DNA of 64,000 nt from Bifidobacterium lemurum. GTDB taxonomy: Bacteria > Actinomycetota > Actinomycetes > Actinomycetales > Bifidobacteriaceae. Below the pieces are notes generated by a model. It had not been told where the DNA came from and made no database searches. It saw only the letters and a program-made list of their open reading frames with translations. Where the stretch lies: the NCBI RefSeq assembly GCF_014898175.1, contig NZ_CP062948.1, positions 620,001-684,000 of the forward strand. Reading direction: 5' to 3'. This document shows, piece by piece, positions 37,101 through 45,360 of this stretch (position 1 is the first letter of the stretch; each line of letters starts with the position of its first letter). Both the position numbers and the translations under genes were made by a program.

Positions 37101-40100
37101 GCGTCGGAGAAGACGCGTCCGCGGATGGCGAAGCGTTCGGTTTCGCGCGCGAGCACGGCACCGTCGGCGGCGGTGTGGACCACATGGATGGTGACGACGC
37201 GTCCGGAGGCGGATTCGAAATAGTCCTCGGCCCATGAGGTCAGCGCGATGGTTTCGCCCACATGCTCCAGCAGCTCATCCTCGCTTACCTCGAGTTCGAT
37301 GAGATGGTCGAGATGCACCGCGTTAAGCAGGCCTTCGATCACCGGATAGCCCTTGACATACACGGAGCCGAGCGCCGCGTAGATCGCCGGCCAGGCCGGT
37401 CCGACCAGCGCGTCGGGGGCGATGCGGGAGGTGACAAGTCCCGGCAGGGTGCCGGCGGTGGCGGCCTCATGGTCGAAGCCGAGGTTGGCGGACAACGTGT
37501 AGGACGCGCGCGCCACTCCAAACACCGCGTCGGCATCCGCCCCTTCGATCACGGGCATGGCTTCGAGCTTGTCGCCGGTGATGGCGGTGTTGCCGATGCC
37601 GGCGGTGGCGGCGAGCATGTCGTACACGTGGCCGACGAGTCGCTCGCGGTTGACGACCGGCAGCAGGCCGGTTTCGCCGGAGCGCACGGTCAGGGGGATG
37701 ACGATGTCGCGCACGGCGTGCTTGGATGCGCCGCCGTCGGGATCGCCGTCCCAGAAGGTGTCGAGGTGGATGTCGAGGTCGTATTCGCCGTTCTTCCCGT
37801 CGACGGCGCGGATTTCGTAATGCTCGTCGCCCGCTTCGGTGCCGAAGGCGGGGTTGGAGGTCAGGTGCCCCACCCAGGAGATGTTCGGGGATTTGCGGAT
37901 GAACTCCTCGACGCTTGCGGCGGCGCCCAGCTCGGATTCGGCCGCTGTCGCCTCACCGATCATGCCGCGCACGCGTTCCAGCGCGGCCGTCTCGAAGCGG
38001 CCGAGGATGTCGGCGACGGGCTCGTCTTTGGTGGTGATGCCGGCCACGGCGATCGGGCCGGGGATGATGCGCACGGAGTCGGCGGAATAGCGCGGATCCT
38101 CGGACTGCCACAGCTGGTCCTGGCCCCACCAGCGCAGCAGGTCGTTGTCGATGACCGGCACGAAGGGCATGGGCTTGGGGCATTCGCGCACGAGCACCGG
38201 GAACCAAGCCACGTCGGCGGCGGTCACGGTGATCTCGTCGGCCTGCGGATAGGCGGCGGCGAGACGTTCGAGGGCGGCGAACGGGTCGGCCTCCACGTCG
38301 GCGCGCGAGGCGAACAGCGAGGCGAATTCGCCGCTGTCCTGCGCGCTCACGCGGGCTTCGATGCGCTGCAGCAGGTGCAGGAATCGGTCGGCGTAGGTCT
38401 CGTCGGCCCACGGGAACGACAGTTCGGCGAAGCGGCGCGCCCACGCCAGATAGGTCATGGCGGCAAGGTCGCCGAAATACGGCTTGGCGGTGGCGTTCAG
38501 CGCGTCGATGATCTCGTCGCGGCGTGATTCCAGCTCTTCGGGATGCTTCATGACGTGCACGAGCAGTCGTCCGCACGCTGCGGAGGCGTTCTCCACCTCG
38601 TAGATGTCGGCGTGCAGGTGGCTCAGGCCCGAGGCCACGCCGCCGACGGAGCCTCCGGCCGGCACCCACTGTTCGCCGCGGGGCGCGAACGGGTCGGGAT
38701 TCTTCTCAAAGGAGGTGATGCCCGGCGTGTTGACGAGCAGCTCCTTGACCTGCGGGCTGGTGTGCGCCTCTTTGGCGGTCATCACGGCGGTGCCGACGAG
38801 CACGCCGTCCACGGGCATGTCGGGCAGGTCGTAGGCGCGGGCCCACTGGCCGGAGATGTAGTCGGCGGCGCGTTCCGGCGTGCCGATGCCGCCGCCGGCC
38901 ACGAGCACGAGATTCTCGCAGGCGCGCACTTCGGCGTAGGTGTTGATGAGCAGGTCGTCGAGAGACTCCCAGCTGTGGTGGCCGCCGGCGGAGCCGCCTT
39001 CGACCTGAACGAGGATGGTGGTGGGGGCCACGGCCTTGGCGATGCGCACCACCTGGCGGATCTGGTCGACCGTGCCGGGCTTGAAGCTCACGTAGGGCAG
39101 TCCGTCCGCCTGCAGCGACCTGACGAGCTCCACGGCCTCATCCAACTCGGGGATGCCGGCGGAGACGACCACGCCGTCGATCGGAGCGCCCGAAGCGCGC
39201 TTCTTGGTGACGATATGCGAGGAGCCGAATTGCAGGTTCCACAGGTAGCGGTCCATGAACATCGCGTTGAATTCGACCGTGCGCCCCTCTTCGAGCAGTT
39301 CCTCGAGACGGGCGATATGGCGGTCGAACACTTCGGCGGTCACCTGGCCGCCGCCGGCGAGTTCGGCCCAGTAGCCGGCGTTCGCCGCGGCCGCGACGAG
39401 TTCCGGCTCGACGGTGGTGGGCGTCATGCCGGGCAGCAGCACCGGCGGCTTGCCGGTCAGCTCGGAGAATTTGGTGAGGATTTTGTCGCCGGCAGGCGTG
39501 CTGAGCACACGCGGGGCGAAGTCATGCCAGTTCTGGGTGCGTTCGGGTTCGCCGTCCAGTGTGGCGAGGCCGGCGCGCGCGGCGATGGTGTCGGCTTCGA
39601 CCACGCCCACGCCGGTGCCCTGCACCAGGTTGGAGACAAGCTTGCCGAGCGTGACGCCCGGGCCCATGTCCACGATCCACAGGGAGGCCGGGTCGGTGGA
39701 TTCGAGTAGCGCGCGCACGCGGCCCGCCCAATCCACATGGTTGACGAGCACCTCTTCGGCGAGGGTGCGGGCGCGGGATTCGTCGAGTCCGGCGGCACCG
39801 GCCCAGGCGACGGCCTGTTCGACGGCGTCGGCCATCAGCGGCGAGTGGAACGGCAGGGTCACGTCGAGGTATTCGAGCACGGGGTCGAACACGGAGCCGC
39901 CGCGCACCTTCTCGTCGCGCAGCTTGGCCTGATGCTTGTGCTCCTTCCCGGCTTCGACGGCAAAGGCGGCGAGGTCCTCGGGGTGGCCGGAAAGCACCAT
40001 GTGGTCGGCGGCGTTGGTCACGGCGATGGAGATCGGACCGCGGGCGCGGCTTACGCGGGCGATCAGCGTTTCGGCCTGTTCGCGGCTCACGCCCTTGGCC

Positions 40101-40651
40101 GACAGCATCGGGGTGGCGTCGCCGCGTTTGGCGGCCAATCCCAGCGCGCGGGCCTGGCGGGTGCCGGCCACGCCGATCAGCCGGGCGATGGCGAGAATCG
40201 CGACGATTTCGTCGCGCGTGGCTTCGATCGAACCGGCGGCGCGAATCGCGTCGACGATATGCGCGGCGAGGATGCCCTGCGAGTGTCCGAGCACGGCCAC
40301 CGGCCGGGCGGAGGCGACGTCGTAGCCGAGGTTGGCGGCGTCGGCCATCGCGCCCAGCTGGGTCAGGGCGATGCCTTCGACCGAGACGCTGGCGTCGGCG
40401 GCCGCGCCGAGACGCGCGGAGTCGGGCGTAAAGCCGAACAGGTCGACCGGGCGGCCCGTGGTGGCGAGCAGGTCGGCGGCCACGGGGGCGAGCAGACGGT
40501 CCGCCGCGGCGGCGTGGTCGCGCAGCGTCTCGTCGAGCGTGGGGTCGGACGTCAGGTCGGCGAGCGCGGCGGTCCACGGCGTGGACTGGCCGGCGAAGGC
40601 GAGCGCGTGCGGCTCGGCGGCGAGACGGCTGAGGAAGAAGGTGTCTGTCAT
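31103..40651 (-). CDS. fas: Type I fatty acid synthase (single polypeptide)
   Basis: This cytoplasmic multienzyme makes saturated fatty acids from acetyl- and malonyl-CoA. Domains in order: acetyltransferase (GHSQGILAAH near residue 124), enoyl reductase (LPGMTPTTVEPELVA near 410), dehydratase parts including the MaoC-like hot dog (DFNPIHTS near 1300), malonyl/palmitoyl transferase (FAGHSLGEYNAL near 1510), ACP (NGVSSRRNQLLMDISSELG near 1900, with the Ser to be modified), ketoreductase (IAVVTGVAPNSIAAQVV near 2210) and ketosynthase (SACATAAVSLEEGF near 2823, with His in KHDTSTNANDPNESE and VTGHAKGGA). The length of 3182 residues is normal for bifidobacteria and mycobacteria. ATG at 40651 follows AAGGA. 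Residues about 1201-1262 are encoded by an in-frame copy of an intergenic repeat. Confidence 0.98.
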   Translation of the reverse strand: MTDTFFLSRLAAEPHALAFAGQSTPWTAALADLTSDPTLDETLRDHAAAADRLLAPVAADLLATTGRPVDLFGFTPDSARLGAAADASVSVEGIALTQLGAMADAANLGYDVASARPVAVLGHSQGILAAHIVDAIRAAGSIEATRDEIVAILAIARLIGVAGTRQARALGLAAKRGDATPMLSAKGVSREQAETLIARVSRARGPISIAVTNAADHMVLSGHPEDLAAFAVEAGKEHKHQAKLRDEKVRGGSVFDPVLEYLDVTLPFHSPLMADAVEQAVAWAGAAGLDESRARTLAEEVLVNHVDWAGRVRALLESTDPASLWIVDMGPGVTLGKLVSNLVQGTGVGVVEADTIAARAGLATLDGEPERTQNWHDFAPRVLSTPAGDKILTKFSELTGKPPVLLPGMTPTTVEPELVAAAANAGYWAELAGGGQVTAEVFDRHIARLEELLEEGRTVEFNAMFMDRYLWNLQFGSSHIVTKKRASGAPIDGVVVSAGIPELDEAVELVRSLQADGLPYVSFKPGTVDQIRQVVRIAKAVAPTTILVQVEGGSAGGHHSWESLDDLLINTYAEVRACENLVLVAGGGIGTPERAADYISGQWARAYDLPDMPVDGVLVGTAVMTAKEAHTSPQVKELLVNTPGITSFEKNPDPFAPRGEQWVPAGGSVGGVASGLSHLHADIYEVENASAACGRLLVHVMKHPEELESRRDEIIDALNATAKPYFGDLAAMTYLAWARRFAELSFPWADETYADRFLHLLQRIEARVSAQDSGEFASLFASRADVEADPFAALERLAAAYPQADEITVTAADVAWFPVLVRECPKPMPFVPVIDNDLLRWWGQDQLWQSEDPRYSADSVRIIPGPIAVAGITTKDEPVADILGRFETAALERVRGMIGEATAAESELGAAASVEEFIRKSPNISWVGHLTSNPAFGTEAGDEHYEIRAVDGKNGEYDLDIHLDTFWDGDPDGGASKHAVRDIVIPLTVRSGETGLLPVVNRERLVGHVYDMLAATAGIGNTAITGDKLEAMPVIEGADADAVFGVARASYTLSANLGFDHEAATAGTLPGLVTSRIAPDALVGPAWPAIYAALGSVYVKGYPVIEGLLNAVHLDHLIELEVSEDELLEHVGETIALTSWAEDYFESASGRVVTIHVVHTAADGAVLARETERFAIRGRVFSDALPSEAPEYGDLLRVMGAGDASTALRSAQHDEEGASSARHDGEDASSVRHAGKETSSAQRDEEGERSVRQEGASSVRHDGDIRFETVEPTPRRMLRRVKVKAPHEMTAFARTSGDFNPIHTSVRGSRISGLAAPLVHGMWLSATAQHVAQAVDEKGAHYEIAGWTYNMYGMVQLDDEVEISVERVGKVRHGGLALEVTCRIDGQLVSRATAIARAPKSAFVYPGQGIQSQGMVLDERAKSPAARDVWERADQLTRTRLGFSILGLVRDNPKELTANGVTYRHPEGLLNLTQFTQVALATVAFAQTARLREAGADIWPAYFAGHSLGEYNALSSFADVIPLETVLELVFHRGSTMHHLIERDAQGRSNYRMGALRPNQFGVDDAHVKEYVASVAEASGEFLEIVNYNLAGQQYAVAGTIAGLKALQADSARRVAEYGGRKAFMLVPGIDVPFHSTLLRKGVPEFRDKLDALLPAYIDYRGRLEGRYIPNLVAAPFEMTREFAAKILEVVPSERIQAALADPAVWDSYAADDQKLGRLLLTELLSWQFASPVRWIETQALLFGSETQGGLGVEEYVEVGLGNSPTLANLASKTLALPEFAGRDVTVYNVGRDEGRVYMTDTDSLAAEVEDEVEEVAVAAAAASVAADAPAPVAQAVPAAAVPVAEPSAPASGAVLGSSIVDIPFKASDAIATLLAYSAKVRPDQIGGNDTTDTLTNGVSSRRNQLLMDISSELGVASVDGAAEASIDALSALVNKVAPNYKAFGPVLSDIVRDRVRGLLGAAGIKVAGVEKRVTDVWQLGSGWASHVVAALVLETREGASSRGGELAGLPTAAASNASAANELIDAAVQKVAAANGVNVALPSAGGAAGGAVVDSAALNAFAEQVTGPNGVLASTARFILGELGVSAPVAETEFDENAAVVAAVEAELGSDWPKQVEPRFDADKAILFDDRWASAREDLARAFYNDDASALSGSFAGLGKAVVDEAKWFAAKAQSAGKRELADAFDRVANEALTPLRSAEGSQTRFAGDIAVVTGVAPNSIAAQVVVGLLAGGATVIATSHSFKPSVKAWAKQAYREHATGEAKLWLVPANLSSYRDVDALVNWVGNVQKKTSGATTTILKEAYEPSLFFPFAAPPVHGTLADSGELFESQARLMLWGVERAIAGFSAIGADTNVQHKLHVILPGSPNRGIFGGDGAYGEVKSAFDAIVNRARAEKIWSERVTFAHPRIGWVRGTGLMGGNDPLVEVVERHGLKTYSTEEISVKLLDLASLESREQAALAPIDADLTGGLGNEPIDIKALRAEAMQDMASKESGRKDEVGPDAKQSGVLIKALPSPHVPIQPKVDLADWQGVTARPEDQIVIVSVGELGPWGSGRTRFEAELGIHSDGTVELSAGAVLELAWNMGLLSWQDSPTPGWYDADGTLVPEEDIHERYHDEVVARSGIRPFEEGMGSDYKDGADEEEAEVFLDHDVTFAVPTEAIAKEYVKLDEAHTTIAPDAESGEWSVTRHAGSMIRVPRRATMTRTVGGQFPTGFDPVKWGIPASMVGAVDPIALWNIVTTVDAYLSAGFTPTEVLQAVHPSMVASTQGTGFGGMHSMRKLYLDRFLNHEIPTDILQEALPNVVAAHVMQSYIGGYGNMIQPVSACATAAVSLEEGFDKIALGKADFVVTGAIDDIGVESVIGFGNMNATANSAEMYGKGIDARFFSRANDRRRGGFLESQGGGTVLLTRGDIALRMGLPVAGVVGYIHSFADGAHTSIPAPGLGALAAGLGGRDSKLARDLAKLGVTPDDIAVVSKHDTSTNANDPNESELHNTLAHAIGRTEGNPLFVISQKTVTGHAKGGACIFQVNGLTQLFGSGVVPANAALDCVDPKLERDDHMVWVTKPLNIGAAGPVKAGLATSLGFGHVSGFAAIVNPGAFEAAVANTAGLEALEAWRGRANARLAAGQRRLEEGMMGHAALYEPIDNRRFRENGRGYDAHEVEKAMLLNADARLGASGFFEA
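36865..37049 (-). repeat. Dispersed repeat array inside FAS coding sequence
   Basis: Six degenerate units with a mostly 30-bp period begin at 36865, 36894, 36919, 36949, 36979 and 37009. The last carries the complete intergenic word (cgtcatgctgagcgga, then cagtcgaagcatc). They encode repeated SSARHDGE, SSVRHAGK and SSAQRDEE peptides without breaking the FAS frame. Confidence 0.85.
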
Positions 40652-40703
40652 TGCTTGTCCTTGCTGGTTGTGTGTTTTGGTCTTACGTATGCGGGGTATT
40701 CAC

Positions 40704-40853
40704 CCGTCATGCTGAGCGGAACGGCTCCCCCACCCGTCATGCTGAGCGGAACGAAGTGGAGTCGAAGCATCTCACTGGGATCCTTCGACTCCGCCCTGCG
40801 GGCTCCGCTCAGGATGACGGAGAAATGGAACGGGCTCCGCTCAGGATGACGAG
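40704..40853. repeat. Dispersed repeat cluster between accD and FAS
   Basis: Direct copies start at 40704 and 40735 (cgtcatgctgagcggaacg), with inverted copies at 40778-40818 and 40831-40853 (ctccgctcaggatgac). Together they fill nearly all of the 221-bp gap and can fold into a long hairpin. Confidence 0.75.
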
Positions 40854-40872
40854 GGAGGACGGATGCGCGGGG

Positions 40873-42528
40873 TCATAATGGTTGGTTGCCGTGGTGTTTG
40901 GTGGTGCGTTTGCGCCGTCGTTTGCCGGCGAGGGTGCGCAGCGATTCGGCGATGGCCTCGCGCGTCTGTTCGGGGTCGATCATCGCGTCGATGGCGCCGA
41001 GTTCGAGGGAGAGGTTCGCGTTGACGGTGCTCTCCTCGTATTCGGCGATGTACTTGGCGCGCAAAGCCTCCACGTCGCGTCCTTGGTCGCGCGCTTTGGC
41101 CAGGTCGTGGCGGTGGATGATGTTCACCGCGCCGGCCGCGCCGAGCACCGCGATCTGCGAGCTGGGCCAGGCGAAGTTCATGTCGGCGCCGATGGCCTTG
41201 GATCCCATGACGATGTACGCGCCGCCGAAGGCCTTGCGCAGCACCACGGTGACCATGGGCACCTGCGCGTTGGCGTAGGCGTAGATGACCTTCGCGCCGC
41301 GGCGAATGATGCCCGCATGCTCCTGGTCGGAGCCGGGCTTGTATCCGGGCACGTCCACGAGGGTGACGACGGGCAGGTTGAACGCGTCGCATAGGCGCAC
41401 GAATCGGGCGACTTTTTCGGAGCTGTCCACGTCGAGGATGCCGGCGCGCACGTTGGGCTGGTTCGCCACGATGCCGACCGGACGGCCTTCGATGCAGGCG
41501 AATCCGACGAGCGCGGAGGCGCCGAACAGCTCCTGTACCTGCACGAATTCGCCATAGTCTGTGATGCAACGCACCACGTCGAGCATGTCGTAGGGCTGGC
41601 GTTCGTTGTCGGGCACGATGCCGGCCAGTCGTTTGGCGGTGTCGCGGTCGGCGCGGGTGGCGGCGTAGGCGTAGACGGGCGGTTTCTCGTCGGAGCAGCC
41701 GGGCAGGTAGGCGAGCACGGTGCGCGCGTAGTCGATGGCGTCGGATTCGTCCTCGCCGAGGTAGTGGGCCACGCCGGAGACGGTGTTGTGCACGAGTCCG
41801 CCGCCGAGGTCGGCCATGGAGATGGTCTCGCCGGTGGCGGCTTTGACCACGTCGGGCCCGGTGACGAACATGTTCGAGTTCTCGCGGGTCATGATGATCA
41901 GGTCGGTCAGGGCCGGGCAGTAGACGGCGCCGCCCGCGCAGGGTCCGAGGATCAGCGAGATCTGGGGGATGTATCCGCTGGCCTCGCAGGTTTTCTTGAA
42001 GATGCGCCCGTATTGGTTGAGCGCGGCGACGCCCTCCTGGATGCGCGCGCCGCCCGAGTCGATCAGGGCCACGACGGGCACGCGCAGGTCGAGCGCCATG
42101 TCCATGAGATGGCAGATCTTCTCGCCTTCCGCGGTGCCGAGCGTGCCGCCGCGCACGGAGAAGTCCTGCGCGTAGACGGCGACTTTGCGCCCGTAGATCT
42201 GGCCGAAGCCGGTGATGACGGCCGCGCCGGCCTTGCCGTCGTTGATGTCGCCGCCTTGGAAGCGGCCGATCTCCTCGAAGGAGCCGGTGTCGAACAGCAG
42301 GTCGAGGCGTTCGCGCGCGGTTTTCTTGTTTTTGGCGTGCTGACGCGTGCGGGCGTTGGCTTCGGCGTCGCGCGCGAGTTCGGCGGCTTTGACGACGGCC
42401 GTGCGCAGCGGCTGCCGTTCGCCCGCGCCGGTCCCGGCCCCTCCGCCGGGACCGGCTTCGCCGCCGGCCAGGGATCCGCCCTGCGCCACCGCGCCCCGCA
42501 CGGCGGGCATATCCATGATGTCGGTCAT
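40873..42528 (-). CDS. accD: Acyl-CoA carboxylase, carboxyltransferase beta chain
   Basis: This subunit moves the carboxyl group from carboxybiotin to acetyl- (or propionyl-) CoA, providing malonyl-CoA to FAS. The 551-residue protein has the N- and C-terminal crotonase-fold halves typical of the family: RERLDLLFDTGSFEE, DSGGARIQEGVAAL, the acyl-CoA loop GGAVYCPALTD, then VDVPGYKPGSDQEHAGIIRR and AFGGAYIVMGSKAIGADMN. ATG at 42528 overlaps the alpha-chain stop by four bases (ATGA), so translation is coupled. The C-terminus is basic. Confidence 0.96.
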   Translation of the reverse strand: MTDIMDMPAVRGAVAQGGSLAGGEAGPGGGAGTGAGERQPLRTAVVKAAELARDAEANARTRQHAKNKKTARERLDLLFDTGSFEEIGRFQGGDINDGKAGAAVITGFGQIYGRKVAVYAQDFSVRGGTLGTAEGEKICHLMDMALDLRVPVVALIDSGGARIQEGVAALNQYGRIFKKTCEASGYIPQISLILGPCAGGAVYCPALTDLIIMTRENSNMFVTGPDVVKAATGETISMADLGGGLVHNTVSGVAHYLGEDESDAIDYARTVLAYLPGCSDEKPPVYAYAATRADRDTAKRLAGIVPDNERQPYDMLDVVRCITDYGEFVQVQELFGASALVGFACIEGRPVGIVANQPNVRAGILDVDSSEKVARFVRLCDAFNLPVVTLVDVPGYKPGSDQEHAGIIRRGAKVIYAYANAQVPMVTVVLRKAFGGAYIVMGSKAIGADMNFAWPSSQIAVLGAAGAVNIIHRHDLAKARDQGRDVEALRAKYIAEYEESTVNANLSLELGAIDAMIDPEQTREAIAESLRTLAGKRRRKRTTKHHGNQPL

Positions 42529-44531
42529 CGTTCGCCTCCTTCGCCATGGCTTGAGTGAGCTTGGCTCGACTGGTCTTGGCTCGACTGATCGGGCTGGTTC
42601 GACTGATCGGGCTGGTCGGATTGGTCAAGCTGGTCGGGCTGACTCGACTGGTTCGACCGTCCCGCCGCCCCCGGCTGACCAGCAGCCCCCGGCTGGCCGC
42701 CGCCGGCCACGTCCAGCGTGACGAGGGTGTCGCCGGCTTCGACGCCGTCGGCCGGCCCGACGAAGATCTTGGTCACCTCGCCGGCGGCGGGCGCGTACAC
42801 GTAGTTCTCCATCTTCATGGATTCGAGCACCACGAGCAGGTCGCCCTTGCCCACCCGTTGCCCTTCGGCCACGGCGATGCGTGTGACGACCGCCTGCATG
42901 GGCGAGGCGATCACGCCGGAGCGAGCGCCGTCGTCGCGTCGTTCGGCGGCCGCGGCCACGTTGTGCAGGCTCTGTCCGCGCAGCGGCTGGATGGGGCGCT
43001 TGCTGCCGCGGGCGCGTGCGGAGCCGGTGATGTTCTCGACGATGTCGAGCGGCACGGTGAGTTTCACGCGCCGGTCGTTCACCTCGATCATGAAGGTTTC
43101 GGTCGGCGTGGCCGCCGTCTCCCCCGCCCCGCCGGCGGCCAGCGACGCGGGCTGTCCGGAGCGGGCCGCATCGGGTTCGCGGTTGAGGTACGTGCGTTCG
43201 AGCCATTTGGTGCTTACGGCGAAGTCGTGGCCGTGTTCGGCGGTGAACTCGTCGTTGCGGAAGATCTCCTTGTACAGGGCGACCGGCGTGGGCACGCCTT
43301 CGATCACCAGCTCGTCAAGCGCGCGGCGCACGCGGGCCACGGCGGCCTCGCGGCTTTGCGCGGTGACGATGACCTTGCCCATCATGGAGTCGAATTTCGG
43401 CGAGACGGTGTCTCCTTCCACCACGCCGGTGTCGATGCGCACGCCCGCGCCGGAGGGCCAGACGATGCGTTCCAGCGTGCCGGCGCCGGGGGTCAGGTTG
43501 GTGGCCGGATCCTCGCTGGTGATGCGCAGTTCGAAGCTGTGCCCGCGCGGTTCGCCCGCTTCGGTGAGTTCGCCGCCGGCGGCGATGGTGAGCTGTTCGC
43601 GCACCAGGTCGAGTCCGCACACCTCTTCGCTGACCGTGTGTTCGACCTGCAGGCGCGGGTTGACTTCGAGGAAGTACACCTTGCCGTTGGGGGTGACCAT
43701 GAACTCGCAGGTGCCCAGGCCCACATAGCCGACCGTTTCGAACAGGCGGCGCGAGTATTCCTTGAGCGTGGCCGTCACGCTTTCGGGCAGGAAGGGCGCG
43801 GGGGCCTCTTCGACGAGTTTCTGGTTGCGCCGCTGCAGCGAGCAGTCGCGCGTGGAGTAGACGGTGAAGTTGCCGTGGGAGTCGCGGCCGGACTGCGTCT
43901 CGACGTGGCGGGCCTGGTCCACGAATTTCTCGATGAAGTAGCTGTCGAGGTCGCCGCCCTGCAGCGCGTCGTGGTTCATGTAGAAGCGGCGCAGCTCCTC
44001 GTCCGAACGCACGACGGTGATGCCGTGTCCGCCGCCGCCGTCGGTGCGTTTCATCATGATCGGGTAGCCGTGCGTGTGGGCGAAGTCGAGCAGCGCGCGG
44101 ATGTCGCGCACGGCGTCGGAGATGCCCGGCACGGGCGGCACTTTGGCGCGCACGGCCACGCGGCGCGCGGTGATCTTGTCGCCCAGTTCGGTCAGTGCGC
44201 TACTGCTCGGCCCGACCCAGACCGCGCCGGCGGCCGTCACTTTGGAGGCGAAGCTCGGGGTTTCGGAGAGGAATCCGTAGCCCGGATGCACGGCCTGCGC
44301 GCCGGAGCGCGTGAGGATGTCGATGAGCAGGTCCTCGTTGAGATAGGTGTCTTTGTAGGTGTCGCCGGAGAGCAGGTACGCCTCGTCGGCCATGTCCACA
44401 TACTGGCTGTCGCGGTCCTGTTCGGCGTAGACGGCCACGGTGGAGATGCCCATCTCCTTGGCGGTGCGCACCACGCGCAGCGCGATCTCGCCGCGGTTCG
44501 CGACCAAAAGTTTCTTGACGATTTGAGCCAT
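42525..44531 (-). CDS. accA: Acyl-CoA carboxylase alpha chain (biotin carboxylase + carrier)
   Basis: This subunit carboxylates its own biotin using ATP and bicarbonate. The biotin carboxylase covers residues 1-450 (KLLVANRGEIALRVVRTAKE, HPGYGFLSE, MKRTDGGGGHGITVV, EVNPRLQVEHTVSEEV). The biotin carrier domain near residues 540-615 holds ESMKMENY with the target Lys. ATG at 44531 (MAQIVKKLLVANRGE) is the natural start. After the carrier domain there is a 55-residue Gln/Ser/Asp/Pro-rich tail (SQPDQLDQSDQPDQSNQPDQ) that is not part of the enzyme fold. The gene is the first of the accA-accD pair. Confidence 0.97.
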   Translation of the reverse strand: MAQIVKKLLVANRGEIALRVVRTAKEMGISTVAVYAEQDRDSQYVDMADEAYLLSGDTYKDTYLNEDLLIDILTRSGAQAVHPGYGFLSETPSFASKVTAAGAVWVGPSSSALTELGDKITARRVAVRAKVPPVPGISDAVRDIRALLDFAHTHGYPIMMKRTDGGGGHGITVVRSDEELRRFYMNHDALQGGDLDSYFIEKFVDQARHVETQSGRDSHGNFTVYSTRDCSLQRRNQKLVEEAPAPFLPESVTATLKEYSRRLFETVGYVGLGTCEFMVTPNGKVYFLEVNPRLQVEHTVSEEVCGLDLVREQLTIAAGGELTEAGEPRGHSFELRITSEDPATNLTPGAGTLERIVWPSGAGVRIDTGVVEGDTVSPKFDSMMGKVIVTAQSREAAVARVRRALDELVIEGVPTPVALYKEIFRNDEFTAEHGHDFAVSTKWLERTYLNREPDAARSGQPASLAAGGAGETAATPTETFMIEVNDRRVKLTVPLDIVENITGSARARGSKRPIQPLRGQSLHNVAAAAERRDDGARSGVIASPMQAVVTRIAVAEGQRVGKGDLLVVLESMKMENYVYAPAAGEVTKIFVGPADGVEAGDTLVTLDVAGGGQPGAAGQPGAAGRSNQSSQPDQLDQSDQPDQSNQPDQSSQDQSSQAHSSHGEGGER

Positions 44532-44580
44532 AACGTCAAATCATCCTCGGATTTCGCACACAATGGAACATCCGAATCAC

Positions 44581-44604
44581 ACAAAACGCACGAACATGTT
44601 TTGT
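44581..44604. promoter_or_regulatory. Dyad in accA/bioY divergent promoter region
   Basis: Arms acaaaac (44581-44587) and gttttgt (44598-44604) surround ten bases in the 241-bp gap between divergent accA and bioY. It may be a site for a biotin or fatty-acid regulator. Further right (44700-44765) an A/C-rich stretch contains the repeated word aaggcccc. Confidence 0.35.
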
Positions 44605-44772
44605 CGGGTTCCACAAACGTCACCGTAATGCGGACTCCCTAGGATTGCGGGCGAGGGGAACGCCCGTTTCGGCACCATCCGACATCAACCGACTGATTCC
44701 AAGGCCCCCAAGAAACCAAAACCCGGGAACAAGGCCCCTAAAAAACCCAAGAACACCCAAGGAGACGCCATC

Positions 44773-45360
44773 ATGCATCTGACTTCGGCCCGCTTCGCCA
44801 CACTGCTCGCATTCGCCCGCCGCGGCCTCATCGCCGCTTGGAAACCCGTGCTGTTCGCCGCGCTGCTGTGGATGGCCACCGCCGCCGGCGCGGTCCCCAT
44901 CCCCGGCACGCCGGTGCCGATCACCCTGCAGACCTTCGTGGTCATGCTCGCCGGCCTGATGCTGCCCTGGCGGCAGGCCGGCGCCGCCGTGGCCACCTAT
45001 CTGGCCGCCGGCGCGCTCGGCCTGCCCGTGTTCGCGGGCGGCGCCTCCACAATGGCGCTGGTCGGCCCGAGCGCCGGCTTCCTGATCGGATTCCTGCCGG
45101 GCGTGATCCTCACCGCCCTACTGCGCGGCCAGGCCCGCACCGACTCCCCCATCTCGGCGGCCCTCACCGCCGGTAGATATCTGCTCGCCGCCGTGATCGG
45201 CTGCGTCGTGGTGGTCTACGTCTTCGGCATCGGCGCGCAGTCGCTACTGACCGGCGTGGATCCCCTCGCCGTCGCGCTCGCCTCCACGGGCTTCATCGCC
45301 GGCGATGCCGTCAAAGCGTGCGTCGCCGCCGCTTTCGCCGCCGGTCTGATGCGCCGCTGA
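44773..45360 (+). CDS. bioY: Biotin transporter BioY
   Basis: BioY is the substrate-binding membrane subunit of biotin ECF transport. The 195-residue protein has six hydrophobic segments with the BioY landmarks PIPGTPVPITLQTFVVMLAG, YLAAGALGLPVFAGG and GPSAGFLIGF. ATG follows AAGGAGACGCCATC. It is divergent from accA, so biotin uptake and biotin use share a control region. The final 117 bases overlap the opposite-strand HTH gene. Confidence 0.96.
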   Translation: MHLTSARFATLLAFARRGLIAAWKPVLFAALLWMATAAGAVPIPGTPVPITLQTFVVMLAGLMLPWRQAGAAVATYLAAGALGLPVFAGGASTMALVGPSAGFLIGFLPGVILTALLRGQARTDSPISAALTAGRYLLAAVIGCVVVVYVFGIGAQSLLTGVDPLAVALASTGFIAGDAVKACVAAAFAAGLMRR

